From the NCBI GenBank assembly GCA_021846605.1, contig JAJZWQ010000013.1, positions 1 to 31,382 of the forward strand: a stretch of 31,382 nucleotides of DNA. The letters run 5' to 3'. The notes beneath the pieces were generated by a model, which made no database searches, was not told the DNA's origin, and saw only the letters and a list, made by a program, of their open reading frames with translations. The translations under genes and the position numbers were made by a program. This DNA comes from Bacillota bacterium (lineage in GTDB: Bacteria; Bacillota_E; RBS10-35; JAJYVN01). Positions 23,473 to 31,255 of this stretch are shown piece by piece; position 1 is the stretch's first letter, and each line of letters starts with the position of its first letter.

Positions 23473-24444
23473 TCAGGAGTCCCGCACGCCCGACCCGGCC
23501 ACGAAGCCCGACACCTCGGCCGCGGACGGCATGGACCCCATCGCCCCGGGCCGCAGCGTGGAAAGGGCGGCCGCGGCGTTACACCAGGCGAGGATCCGGG
23601 CCATCTCAGCCGGCGCGGGCGCGTCCGCCGCGCGGCGCTCCGCCCATTGTGCCAACAGGTTACCGGAAAAGCAGTCCCCAGCGCCGATCGCATCGACAGC
23701 ATCCACCTGGAAGCCGGGATGGTGCACCTGCGCGTCCTCGGTGACCCACAGGGACCCCCGCTCCCCCAACGTCACCACGACGGCCTGAGGGCCATCGGCC
23801 AGCAGGCGGCGCGCGCGGGCGGCGGGATCTCCGCCCGGGCCGGCGACCAGCTCCAATTCGGTCTCGTTGCACTTGACGACCCGGCTGCGGCGGATCGCGG
23901 CCCGCAGGACGGGGAGCGCGGTATCGACGCCCTCCCACAGCGCCGGCCGCCAGTTCACGTCGAAAAGCGTCCAGGCGCCGCGGGCGGACGCGGCATCCAG
24001 CGCGGCCAGGGTCGCCTCGCGCGCGCCCGGCGCGGAGAGCGAGACCCCCCCACAGCCGAAGGCCGTCACCTCGGAGAAGGCGTCGGACGTCAGGTCCTCG
24101 ACGGACAGCGCCGCGTCGGCCCCCCGGTTGAACTGGAAGCCCAAGTCCCCGCGCACGGCGGGCATCACGAAGGCCAGCGTGGTGGGCAGCCGCGGATGCT
24201 CACGCAACCGGACCGCGTCCACGCCCGCCCCCTCCAGGGTCCTGCGCAACAGCCGGCCAAAGGCATCGGCCCCCACGCACCCCAAAAAGCCGGTGCGGGC
24301 GCCGGCACGCGCCGCGGCCACGGCCGCGTTCGCCGGGGCGCCGCCGGGTTGCGGCCGGAAGGCGCGGGCCTCCTCCAGGCTCTGGCCACCCTCGCCCAGA
24401 AAATCCACCAGGATCTCGCCGACCAGCAGCACTCTCCCGCCCAC
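23473..24444 (-). CDS. PfkB-family carbohydrate kinase
   Basis: A 323-residue ribokinase/fructokinase-type enzyme that phosphorylates a sugar with ATP. The GTG at 24444 starts VGGRVLLVGEILVDF; nearby in-frame GTGs at 24456 and upstream are alternatives. The first family signature is GGAPANAAVAAARAGARTGFLG, and the second, with the catalytic Asp, is VDAIGAGDCFSGNLLA. VKCNETELELV and VVTLGERGSLWV are also typical. It lies 20 bp after the unrecognised gene in the catabolic operon. Its likely task is phosphorylating the free sugar or sugar acid released upstream in the pathway, for example a fructose-, ketodeoxygluconate- or deoxygluconate-like compound. The sequence alone does not choose between these. 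Confidence 0.94.
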   Translation of the reverse strand: MGGRVLLVGEILVDFLGEGGQSLEEARAFRPQPGGAPANAAVAAARAGARTGFLGCVGADAFGRLLRRTLEGAGVDAVRLREHPRLPTTLAFVMPAVRGDLGFQFNRGADAALSVEDLTSDAFSEVTAFGCGGVSLSAPGAREATLAALDAASARGAWTLFDVNWRPALWEGVDTALPVLRAAIRRSRVVKCNETELELVAGPGGDPAARARRLLADGPQAVVVTLGERGSLWVTEDAQVHHPGFQVDAVDAIGAGDCFSGNLLAQWAERRAADAPAPAEMARILAWCNAAAALSTLRPGAMGSMPSAAEVSGFVAGSGVRDS

Positions 24445-24464
24445 GCCAGTCCCCACCCTTCCGA

Positions 24465-25193
24465 TCAACACCCCTCCAGGAACAGCGGCACCCCCACCAC
24501 CAAATCGACCTGGCGCGCACCGTCGCTCCAGGTTCCGCGCCCTCCCTCGGCCGCCAGGACCGCGCGTCCCCCTCCGCGCAGTGCGATGCCCGCCAGCGTG
24601 CGCCGTCCGGGGGCGGGCGCGCCGGGCGGCAGGCAGGCCTCCAGTCCGCCCCGGACCCGCCGGAGCCCGAACCAGTCCGTCCACACGCCCGCCAGCCACG
24701 CCGGTGCGTCGCCGCCGCCACCGGGGGCCGGGGTGGGGCTCGCGGCGGCGCGCTCGGCCCACCGGGCCGCGTAGAGGTAACTGTCTGTGGGGTCCAGCGC
24801 GCGGAAGAGGTGGGCCAGAAGGGCGGCGGCCTCGGCGTCGGCCGCCGGGTCGCGGCCCCAGGCGGCCACCACCGCGTCGTCGGCCGCCGCGATCAGGCGG
24901 ATGTTGCCGGCAAAGGCACCCAGAAAGGCGACCCCGCCGCCTGCCTCCAGGTGGGCGGCGGCCAGGCGGAGGGCCGCCAGCCCGTGCCCCCCGGCGACCG
25001 ACCGCCGGCAGGCCGCCTCCATGCCCTCGGGCAGAGCGAGGGCGGCCGCCGGTCCCAGGCGGGACAGGGGATCGGGATCTCCCGCCCGCCACGCGGCCGC
25101 GATCTGCTCGGCGGCCTCGACGTACGCGCGCTCGGCCGCGGGTAGGGCCGGCGCGGTCAACTCCATCAGCACGGGGTCCATGGCCGCCGTCAT
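24465..25193 (-). CDS. Unrecognised protein in the hydrolase/sugar operon
   Basis: A 242-residue protein I do not recognise. The ATG at 25193 overlaps the stop of the phosphodiesterase gene (ATGA), so it is almost certainly translated and coupled. Residues 1-150 look helical and Ala-rich, with segments such as ERAYVEAAEQIAAAWRAG, ALRLAAAHLEAGGGVAFLGAFAGN and PTDSYLYAARWAERAAA. After a Pro/Gly linker, residues 170-242 look beta-rich (WTDWFGLRRVRGGLEACLPPG ... GARQVDLVVGVPLFLEG). The second part is faintly like the C-terminal beta-sandwich of some glycoside hydrolases and phosphorylases; this is only a hint. No signal peptide or membrane segment is seen. Confidence 0.8.
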   Translation of the reverse strand: MTAAMDPVLMELTAPALPAAERAYVEAAEQIAAAWRAGDPDPLSRLGPAAALALPEGMEAACRRSVAGGHGLAALRLAAAHLEAGGGVAFLGAFAGNIRLIAAADDAVVAAWGRDPAADAEAAALLAHLFRALDPTDSYLYAARWAERAAASPTPAPGGGGDAPAWLAGVWTDWFGLRRVRGGLEACLPPGAPAPGRRTLAGIALRGGGRAVLAAEGGRGTWSDGARQVDLVVGVPLFLEGC

Positions 25194-26623
25194 GCGGGGG
25201 CGTCCCTCCACGTCCGGGGGTCGACAGCGCGGCCCGCGATGCCCGGCGGGGCCTCCAGGCCCAGGTGCGCGCAGATGGTGGGCGCGATATCCACGAGCCG
25301 CAGGCCGTCGACCTGGCGGCGGGGGCCCCGGCCGGTGCGCAGCGCCCCGCCGTCGATGGCGGTGAAGCACCCGTACTGCGCATGGTTGGCGCCGTCCGGG
25401 CCGGTGTCGTTGTGGCGGGTATACACCTGCTCGGGATCCTCGGGCAGGGAGGCCAGCGCCCGCCAGTAGAGGTCCCCTGGATAGAGGAGCAGGTCCGGGG
25501 CGAAGCCCTGCACCTCCCGGTAGATGCGGTCGGGGAAGAAGACCCGGTTGCGCGCGTCGGGGCTGCCCCAGGGGAGTTGTTCGGCCTCCAGGCGGGCGGC
25601 GAGTTCCTCGCGCAGCGCCCGCACGTCCTCCGGGGGCACCGTCCCCCGCGGCTCCCGCCCGGCGACGTTCAGGAAGATGCGCCCGTAATACCCGCCATCC
25701 CCCCAGGCGCGCGTGTGCGCCCAGTCCACGTCCTCGGGCCGCAGGCGCCCAGGGCCGGTGCCGGGGTGCAGATGCAGGTAGCCGTGGCGCCGCAGCCAGG
25801 CGTTGAGGTGAAAGCCGCCGTCCATGCGCCGGGCGCCGTGGTCCGAGACGCACAGGAGGAGCGTGCCCTCGTCCACAAAGCGCAGAAGTTCGCCGATATG
25901 GCCGTCCACCATGCGATAGTACTCGCGGATGGCGCCGGCGTAAGGGCTTCCCGGCTCGTGCAGGACGTGCTCGGGGTCCATCAGGTGCCAGAAGGCGTGA
26001 TGGGCCCGGTCGGTACCGATCTCCACCATGGCGAAGAGATCCGGGTCGCGCGTTTCCAGGAGGTGCGCGGCCAGCTTCCAACGCTGGGCGGTCATCGTGT
26101 GGATCTCCCGCAGCAACGGGGCGCGGGCCTCGGTGCGGGCGTTCTCCACATCGAACCGGTAGTCGCCGACCAGCGAGAGCACCTCCTGCCGCAGCGCGGC
26201 CGGGTACGCGAAGTCGCTGTCCGACCCAGGGGTCATGAAGCAGCCCACGAACTCCCCCCGCACCGGACGGGGCGGGTACCCGGGGGGCACCCCGATGATG
26301 GTGCTGTGCAGGCCGGCGGCGCTGGCCAGATCCCACACGGCCGGGGCCGTCGACGCCGGGATCCCGTCCGAGAAGGTCAACTGCAGGGGGTCGTAGTTCC
26401 AGCCGCTGCGGTTGCGGAAACCGTAGACGCCCAACTGCCCCGGGTCCCGGCCGGTAAAGGCGCACATCCACGCCGGGCAGGTGATCGGGGGGTAGATGCT
26501 CTCCAGGCGGCCCCAGGCCCCACCGGCAATGCGCTGGAGGTTGGGCATGTCGTCCCGGTAGCGGTCGAAGGCCAGGCTGGGCTCCAGGCAGTCCAGCCCC
26601 AGCACGATGACGCGCGAACGCAC
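25190..26623 (-). CDS. Type I phosphodiesterase / nucleotide pyrophosphatase-like hydrolase
   Basis: A 477-residue member of the alkaline phosphatase superfamily. An ATG at 26629 has AGGAGG only 1 base away; the GTG at 26623 has an ideal 7-base spacer and is preferred. VIVLGLDCLEPS holds the first metal-binding Asp. PPITCPAWMCAFTG puts Thr48 at the nucleophile position, as in nucleotide pyrophosphatase/phosphodiesterases. GTDRAHHAFW and SDHGARRMDGGFHLNAWL carry the remaining metal ligands. NHAQYGCFTAIDG and LVDIAPTICAHLG are common in the group. It should cleave a phosphodiester or phosphomonoester of a small molecule. There is no signal peptide. It follows the sulfatase-like gene by 29 bp and overlaps the unrecognised gene. 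Confidence 0.9.
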   Translation of the reverse strand: MRSRVIVLGLDCLEPSLAFDRYRDDMPNLQRIAGGAWGRLESIYPPITCPAWMCAFTGRDPGQLGVYGFRNRSGWNYDPLQLTFSDGIPASTAPAVWDLASAAGLHSTIIGVPPGYPPRPVRGEFVGCFMTPGSDSDFAYPAALRQEVLSLVGDYRFDVENARTEARAPLLREIHTMTAQRWKLAAHLLETRDPDLFAMVEIGTDRAHHAFWHLMDPEHVLHEPGSPYAGAIREYYRMVDGHIGELLRFVDEGTLLLCVSDHGARRMDGGFHLNAWLRRHGYLHLHPGTGPGRLRPEDVDWAHTRAWGDGGYYGRIFLNVAGREPRGTVPPEDVRALREELAARLEAEQLPWGSPDARNRVFFPDRIYREVQGFAPDLLLYPGDLYWRALASLPEDPEQVYTRHNDTGPDGANHAQYGCFTAIDGGALRTGRGPRRQVDGLRLVDIAPTICAHLGLEAPPGIAGRAVDPRTWRDAPA

Positions 26624-26652
26624 GGCCATCCCTCCTCGTGCAGTATCGCAGA

Positions 26653-28008
26653 TCAGTATCCCAGATTGGCCAGGCGCCGGGAGACACGCTCCCGATCAGC
26701 GGCCCCGGGCCCGGCCGCTTGCGGGGCGGGCGCCGAAGGCGGTCCGATGCGGCGGGAGGCCACCGGCTGGACGCGGAGGGGGTCTGGCCGGCCGGTCTGC
26801 GCGACGCGGCGGGCCACGTGCGCCTCCATCTCCCCCAGGAGCGCGGCGGCCCGCGCCGGCTCCACCGCCGCCAGGTTGGCGGTCTCGCCGGGGTCCCGGT
26901 GCAGGTCGTAGAGCTCCAGGTCCGGGCCCCCGTGGAAGTCCGGCTCCAGGGCGGAGATGAGCTTCCATCCCTCGTCCAGCCAGAAGCGCTTGCGCTGCCA
27001 GGTGCACTCTGTCCCGTAGACCGGCCCCAGCGGCGACAGGCCCCCGCGCCAGGCATCCGCAAGGTCGCGGCCGGGCAGTCCGGCGGGTGCGGCGACGCCC
27101 ATCGCGCCCAGGATGGTGGGCGCCACGTCGAGCAGGGTGACCGGCTCGGGCACGACCACGCCCACCGGCACGCGGCCGGGCGCCCACAGCGTCAGGGGGA
27201 CATGGAGGTTCTCCTGATACAGCCCGTGGTGGTCGAACCACACCCCGTGCTCCCCGAGCAGTTCGCCGTGATCGGCCAGCACGACGACCAGGGTGTCCGC
27301 AAGACAGCCGGCGTCCGCCATCCGGGTCCAGAGCCGCTCCACCCCCTGGTCCAGGGTGCGCACACACGCGGCGTACTGGGCCCGCGGGAAGGCGGGGTCC
27401 GTCACCCCCGGCATCCAACCCGCGAAGTATTCGAGGAAGGGCCGGAACGCCCAGACCGCATCCATCCCGTGGGCGTCGGCCCGCCGCTCGTCGCCGTCGT
27501 AATACAGGCGGGCAAAGGGCGGCGGGGGGCAGTAGGGGGTGTGGGGATCCCAGAAATGGAAGAAGGCGAAGAAGGGTTGGCCGCGGCGCGCGGCGGCGCC
27601 CAGTGCGGGTACGACCGGCCCCGCCGCCGCCAGCACGGCGTCCGCCTTGCGCCAGTATCCGTCCGCCGAGGGCTCCAGCGTGAAGCGCGCATACTGCTCA
27701 AAGCCCCGGGTGAACCACCGGCCGAGGCTGTCCACGGCGGCGGTGAACACGCCGGCCTCTTTCAGCCGCTGCGGCAGCCAGGGGAGGTCGGAGGGGGGTT
27801 CGGCCCCGCCCCCGTGGGCCACGACGCCGTGGGAGAACGCGTCCTGCCCGGAAAAGAGCGTGGTGTGCGCCGGGTGCGTGGGGATGTGCGGCGACAGGGC
27901 GGCGGTAAAACGCGTCCCCTGCGCCGCCAACCGCTCCATCCATGGGGAGAAGCGGCCGTTCCAATGGTCGGCCCGCAGCGTATCGCACAGGATGACGATC
28001 ACGTTCAA
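26653..28008 (-). CDS. Sulfatase-like hydrolase A, Thr at the nucleophile position
   Basis: A 451-residue protein with the sulfatase fold. The TTG at 28008 follows GGGGGA by 7 bases; a GTG at 28002 is possible. NVIVILCDTLRADH at the N-terminus and VVVLADHGELLGEHGVWFDHHGLYQENLHVPLTLW provide the metal-binding Asp/His residues. Genuine sulfatases carry C/S-x-P-S-R, whose Cys or Ser becomes formylglycine. Here the aligned segment is THPAH (residues 44-48): Thr for the Cys and His for the Arg. It therefore cannot form formylglycine in the usual way and more likely hydrolyses a phosphate ester or diester. The C-terminus (LELYDLHRDPGETANLAAVEP) is typical of the family. There is no signal peptide. 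It is a paralogue of the neighbouring gene at 28039-29379. Confidence 0.92.
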   Translation of the reverse strand: MNVIVILCDTLRADHWNGRFSPWMERLAAQGTRFTAALSPHIPTHPAHTTLFSGQDAFSHGVVAHGGGAEPPSDLPWLPQRLKEAGVFTAAVDSLGRWFTRGFEQYARFTLEPSADGYWRKADAVLAAAGPVVPALGAAARRGQPFFAFFHFWDPHTPYCPPPPFARLYYDGDERRADAHGMDAVWAFRPFLEYFAGWMPGVTDPAFPRAQYAACVRTLDQGVERLWTRMADAGCLADTLVVVLADHGELLGEHGVWFDHHGLYQENLHVPLTLWAPGRVPVGVVVPEPVTLLDVAPTILGAMGVAAPAGLPGRDLADAWRGGLSPLGPVYGTECTWQRKRFWLDEGWKLISALEPDFHGGPDLELYDLHRDPGETANLAAVEPARAAALLGEMEAHVARRVAQTGRPDPLRVQPVASRRIGPPSAPAPQAAGPGAADRERVSRRLANLGY

Positions 28009-28038
28009 CGCCGGATCCCCCGCTTCCCCCCGCGCTCC

Positions 28039-29379
28039 CTACTGTCCCCCGGGTGCCTCGGGCTTGCTGGCGGGGCCCGGTGTCTTGGTCTCGCCGATAT
28101 GGCGCATGGTGACCCCCTGCGTCCGGATCGGGGCCAGACGCCCGGTGGCCTCCTCGCGGCGCCGCAGGTGGGCCAACAGGCGTTGCTGCAGGTCCGCCAC
28201 GACCTCCGGTCGTTCCGCGGCGAGGTTGTACTGTTCCCGCGGATCGCTTGGCAGATGGTAGAGCTCCACTTCGGGCCGCTGGTGGAAGTCCGGCTCCAGC
28301 GCCCAGATCAGCTTGTATTCGCGTGTGCGCCACCCGTGTTTCCGCATCCAGCTGGACTCGCTCAGGTACAGGCCGTCCTCCCAGGTGCCGGTGCCGGGTG
28401 GGGTCTCCCCCCGCATCAGGGGCCACAGGCTCCGCCCAGCCAGCCCCAGCGCCGCGGGATCGACGCCGCCCGCCTCCAGGACGGTGGGCGCGATGTCGTA
28501 ATGGGAGACGGGCGCGTCCAGGGTGCGCGCCGGCACCTTGCCCGGCGCCCACAGAATGAGGGGCACGTGGATGTTCGTCTCATACAGGCCGTGGTGGTCA
28601 AACCACATCTGGTGCTCGTCCATCTCCTCGCCGTGGTCGGCGAAGAAGACGACCAGCGTGTCGCGGTCCAGTCCGCGTGCGGTCAGCATGGTCCACATGT
28701 GCTCCAGGCAGGTGTCCATGTAGGCGATCTCGGCGTCGTACTGGCTTTTGGGGAACTCGATGTCCGTGACGCCAGACATCCACTGGGAGAAATAGTCGCG
28801 GAAGGGCGCGAACGCCCACAGCGCCTCCATCGAGCGTTTGGCGGGGTCCTTGGGGTCCCCGTCATGAAACATCCCCCAGAAGGGGGCCGGCGGCAGGTAC
28901 GGGGTGTGGGCGTCCCAGTAGTGCAGGAAGCAGAAGAAGGGCTTGTCCTGGGCGGCGATCGCGGAGAACACGGTGTCCACGGCGCGATTGACGCCCTCCG
29001 CCTTCGGCCAGCGGCCCTGGGCGTCGGTCCCCCACTCGTACGATTGGTAGAGGTCGAAGCCGCGCGAGAACCAGCGACCCAGGTTGTCCGCCGCGGCGGT
29101 GAAGTACCCGGCGGCCCGCAGACGCTCGGCCAGCGTGGGGAGCGCCTGATCCAGTTCCACAGGCCCGCCGTGGCTGACGATCTGGTGGTCGAACACGTCG
29201 CGCCCGGTGAACACCGTGGTGTGCGCCGGGTGGGTCGGGATGTGCGGCGCGATGCAGGTGCGGAACAGGCTGCCGCCGGCCGCCACCCGGTCCAGGTGCG
29301 GCGAGGTGAGCCGGGGATAGCCGTACGCGCTCAGATGGTCGGCGCGCAGGGTGTCCAAGCTGATCAGCACCACGTTCAC
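28039..29379 (-). CDS. Sulfatase-like hydrolase B, Thr at the nucleophile position
   Basis: A 446-residue paralogue of the downstream gene. The GTG at 29379 follows GGAGGGG by 8 bases and overlaps the stop of the oxidoreductase gene (GTGA). NVVLISLDTLRADHLSAYGY and VVFFADHGEEMDEHQMWF supply metal ligands. APHIPTHPAHTTVFTG again has Thr (Thr49) where sulfatases carry the formylglycine Cys, and His for Arg. The C-terminus (VELYHLPSDPREQYNLAAERPE) is family-typical. Paralogues A and B share the segments around THPAH, the D-N/S-LGRWF region and DHHGLY, which suggests tandem duplication followed by divergence, perhaps for two related substrates. There is no export signal, so it should be cytoplasmic. 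Confidence 0.93.
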   Translation of the reverse strand: MNVVLISLDTLRADHLSAYGYPRLTSPHLDRVAAGGSLFRTCIAPHIPTHPAHTTVFTGRDVFDHQIVSHGGPVELDQALPTLAERLRAAGYFTAAADNLGRWFSRGFDLYQSYEWGTDAQGRWPKAEGVNRAVDTVFSAIAAQDKPFFCFLHYWDAHTPYLPPAPFWGMFHDGDPKDPAKRSMEALWAFAPFRDYFSQWMSGVTDIEFPKSQYDAEIAYMDTCLEHMWTMLTARGLDRDTLVVFFADHGEEMDEHQMWFDHHGLYETNIHVPLILWAPGKVPARTLDAPVSHYDIAPTVLEAGGVDPAALGLAGRSLWPLMRGETPPGTGTWEDGLYLSESSWMRKHGWRTREYKLIWALEPDFHQRPEVELYHLPSDPREQYNLAAERPEVVADLQQRLLAHLRRREEATGRLAPIRTQGVTMRHIGETKTPGPASKPEAPGGQ

Positions 29380-30431
29380 GACCTGATCCCCTCCGGTACT
29401 GCCAGACTGATGCGCCGGCCCTCTGCGGCCGCGGTGTAGGCCCCGAGCACCATCGCCACCGCCTGCCGGCCGTCCCAGGCGGTCGCCGTGGGCTCCCCGC
29501 GCGCCAGGGCGTCGAGGAACCCGCGCGCCACAGCGGCGATGCGGTCCCCGTGGCCGGGCGGGATGGCCAGGCCCTGGTCCTGCCAGCCGCGTTCCGGCTC
29601 GGCCCGGCGATACAGCTTGAGCAGGACCGCCCCCTGCGGACGCACCGCCCCCGTGCTCACCAGGTCGTCGTGGTTCTGGATCAGGACCCCCTGGTCCCCA
29701 TATACCTCGCAGGTATTCTCTCCCATCAGGGTGGTCGAGGAGTTGGCCAACTCGGCCAACACCCCGCTCTGGAAGCGGTAGACGGCCAGACCCGTGTCCT
29801 CGATGGGCGCCAACTGCGCCCCGACCTCGGCAACCACCGAGACGGGCTCGCCGAACACCCACCGCAGGAAGTCGGTGGCGTGGACCGCGTCGTCGAAAAA
29901 CATGCCCCGGTTCTGGGCGGGATCGGCGTGCCAGCGCGCCGCCCCGCTGGTAAAGGCCGCGTCGAACAGGACCGGGATGCAGTGGCGCCGGCGGGCCCAG
30001 CCGATCCGCCCCAGCGCACCCCCCTGCACCAGTTCGCGCAGGCGCCGGTTGGCGGGGTCGTACCGCATCTGGAAGGCCGTCTCGAAGTATGTCTCGGACC
30101 GCCGCACCGCCTCGACGATCCGGTCGCATTCCTCCAGCGTCAGGGCCAGGGGTTTCTGGCAGAGGACCGCCCGCCCCGCGGCGACCGCCTCCAGGCAGAG
30201 GGCCGCGTGCTGGACGGTCTCGGCCGTGACGACGACGGCGTCCGAGTCCCGCAGGACGTCGGCGGGCGCGGCGGCCACCTCCATGCCGTAGGTGGCCGCG
30301 AACTCACGCGCGCGCTCGGGATCGCGGTCGTAGACCCGCCCCAACACGGCATCGGCGAACCCTCGGAACCGCTGGGCGTACGCCCGGCCGTGCCCGTGCG
30401 CGACACCGAGATAGCCGATCCGCACGCTCAT
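29376..30431 (-). CDS. Gfo/Idh/MocA-family oxidoreductase
   Basis: A 351-residue NAD(P)-dependent sugar or polyol dehydrogenase. The ATG at 30431 overlaps the stop of the isomerase gene (ATGA). The Rossmann part begins VRIGYLGVAHGHGRAYAQRF, which departs from the usual GxGxxG; a His replaces one Gly region. The family motif appears as CQKPLALTLEECDRI, with Gln instead of Glu before Lys-Pro. Further on, RYDPANRRLRELVQGGALG and DDAVHATDFLRWVFGEP (with the His and Asp expected in the substrate site) match the family. It differs clearly from the oxidoreductase at 3696-4823. Position and overlap show it works in the same pathway as the isomerase and the sulfatase-like hydrolases. Confidence 0.93.
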   Translation of the reverse strand: MSVRIGYLGVAHGHGRAYAQRFRGFADAVLGRVYDRDPERAREFAATYGMEVAAAPADVLRDSDAVVVTAETVQHAALCLEAVAAGRAVLCQKPLALTLEECDRIVEAVRRSETYFETAFQMRYDPANRRLRELVQGGALGRIGWARRRHCIPVLFDAAFTSGAARWHADPAQNRGMFFDDAVHATDFLRWVFGEPVSVVAEVGAQLAPIEDTGLAVYRFQSGVLAELANSSTTLMGENTCEVYGDQGVLIQNHDDLVSTGAVRPQGAVLLKLYRRAEPERGWQDQGLAIPPGHGDRIAAVARGFLDALARGEPTATAWDGRQAVAMVLGAYTAAAEGRRISLAVPEGIRS

Positions 30432-31237
30432 TGGCCCAGTTCCCGCAGGATCCGCGTCAGGTACCCCCAGCTGCCGGCCCCAATCGCCATCTGGGCCACC
30501 GGGTCCAGGCCGGCGGCGCCGATGATCTCCAGGTCCAGGTAGGCGCTGTATCCGCCGTCGGCCAGTGCCCGCACCACCGCCGGCAGGTTCACCAGGCCGC
30601 GGCCAGCGGTCTGCAGTTCGGGCGGGCCGATGCGGGTGTCCGGGGAGGAGTAGTCGCGGATGTGCACGTGGGCCAGGTGCGGGGCCAGAGCGCGCGCCGA
30701 CGCCGCAGGGTCCTCGCCGACCCGCTGGAGGTGCGTCGGGTCGTAGTTGAGGCGCAGGGCCGGCGCATCCACCTGGCGCATCAGGGACAGCGCGGTGTCC
30801 GTGCTATACACCGCGGCGCCGACGTGCGGCTTGCACGCCCAGACGACCCCGGACTCGGCCGCCTGCCGGGCCACCATCCGGGCCAACGGCAGGAAGGCCT
30901 CCAGGGAATCCGGCGTGGAGGTGCCGGCCGACCCCGTGGTCACCACGGGGATGCCCAGTTCGCCGCACAGGGCGAACACCCGGTAGACGCGCTCCCGCGC
31001 CGCCTCTTCGAAGAGATTGGTGGCCGCCTCCACGGCCGCCACCTCCAGCCCGGCGGCGTGGGCCGCCTCGACGGCGGCCCGGCTGGTCGCCGGGTCCTCC
31101 GGGGCCAGGTGCAGGGCCGACCCGGGGAGGGAGGCCAACTCGACCCCCCCGAAGCCCGCCAGAGCCACCCGGCGCACCGCATCCTCGACGCTGGAGCCGG
31201 CAAAGAGCACCGTGTTGCAACCCAACCGCATCGCCAT
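30428..31237 (-). CDS. Sugar phosphate isomerase/epimerase-like TIM-barrel protein
   Basis: About 269 residues from the ATG at 31237, which follows GAGGAG with a 10-base spacer; an ATG at 31255, directly after the upstream stop, would add six residues. It belongs to the xylose isomerase-like / AP endonuclease 2 barrel family. Metal- and substrate-binding acidic and His residues are visible in GFGGVELASLPGS, VWACKPHVGAAVYST, RLNYDPTHLQRVGED, HLAHVHIRDYSS and AYLDLEIIGAAG. Members isomerise or epimerise sugars or keto-inositols. It overlaps the oxidoreductase gene by 4 bp; such dehydrogenase-isomerase pairs are common in inositol and rare-sugar catabolism. Confidence 0.92.
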   Translation of the reverse strand: MAMRLGCNTVLFAGSSVEDAVRRVALAGFGGVELASLPGSALHLAPEDPATSRAAVEAAHAAGLEVAAVEAATNLFEEAARERVYRVFALCGELGIPVVTTGSAGTSTPDSLEAFLPLARMVARQAAESGVVWACKPHVGAAVYSTDTALSLMRQVDAPALRLNYDPTHLQRVGEDPAASARALAPHLAHVHIRDYSSPDTRIGPPELQTAGRGLVNLPAVVRALADGGYSAYLDLEIIGAAGLDPVAQMAIGAGSWGYLTRILRELGQ

Positions 31238-31255
31238 CGCGCTCACGCTCCTCAT

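Noticed and set aside
26653..29379. Calling the two sulfatase-fold proteins arylsulfatases
   Set aside because: The formylglycine Cys/Ser and the following Arg are absent in both; only the general superfamily can be supported.
23867..29439. Two plus-strand open frames of about 930-1010 codons opposite the hydrolase/sugar operon
   Set aside because: They are mirror frames of convincing minus-strand genes with overlapping starts and stops and motif-bearing products; no domain or ribosome binding site supports them.
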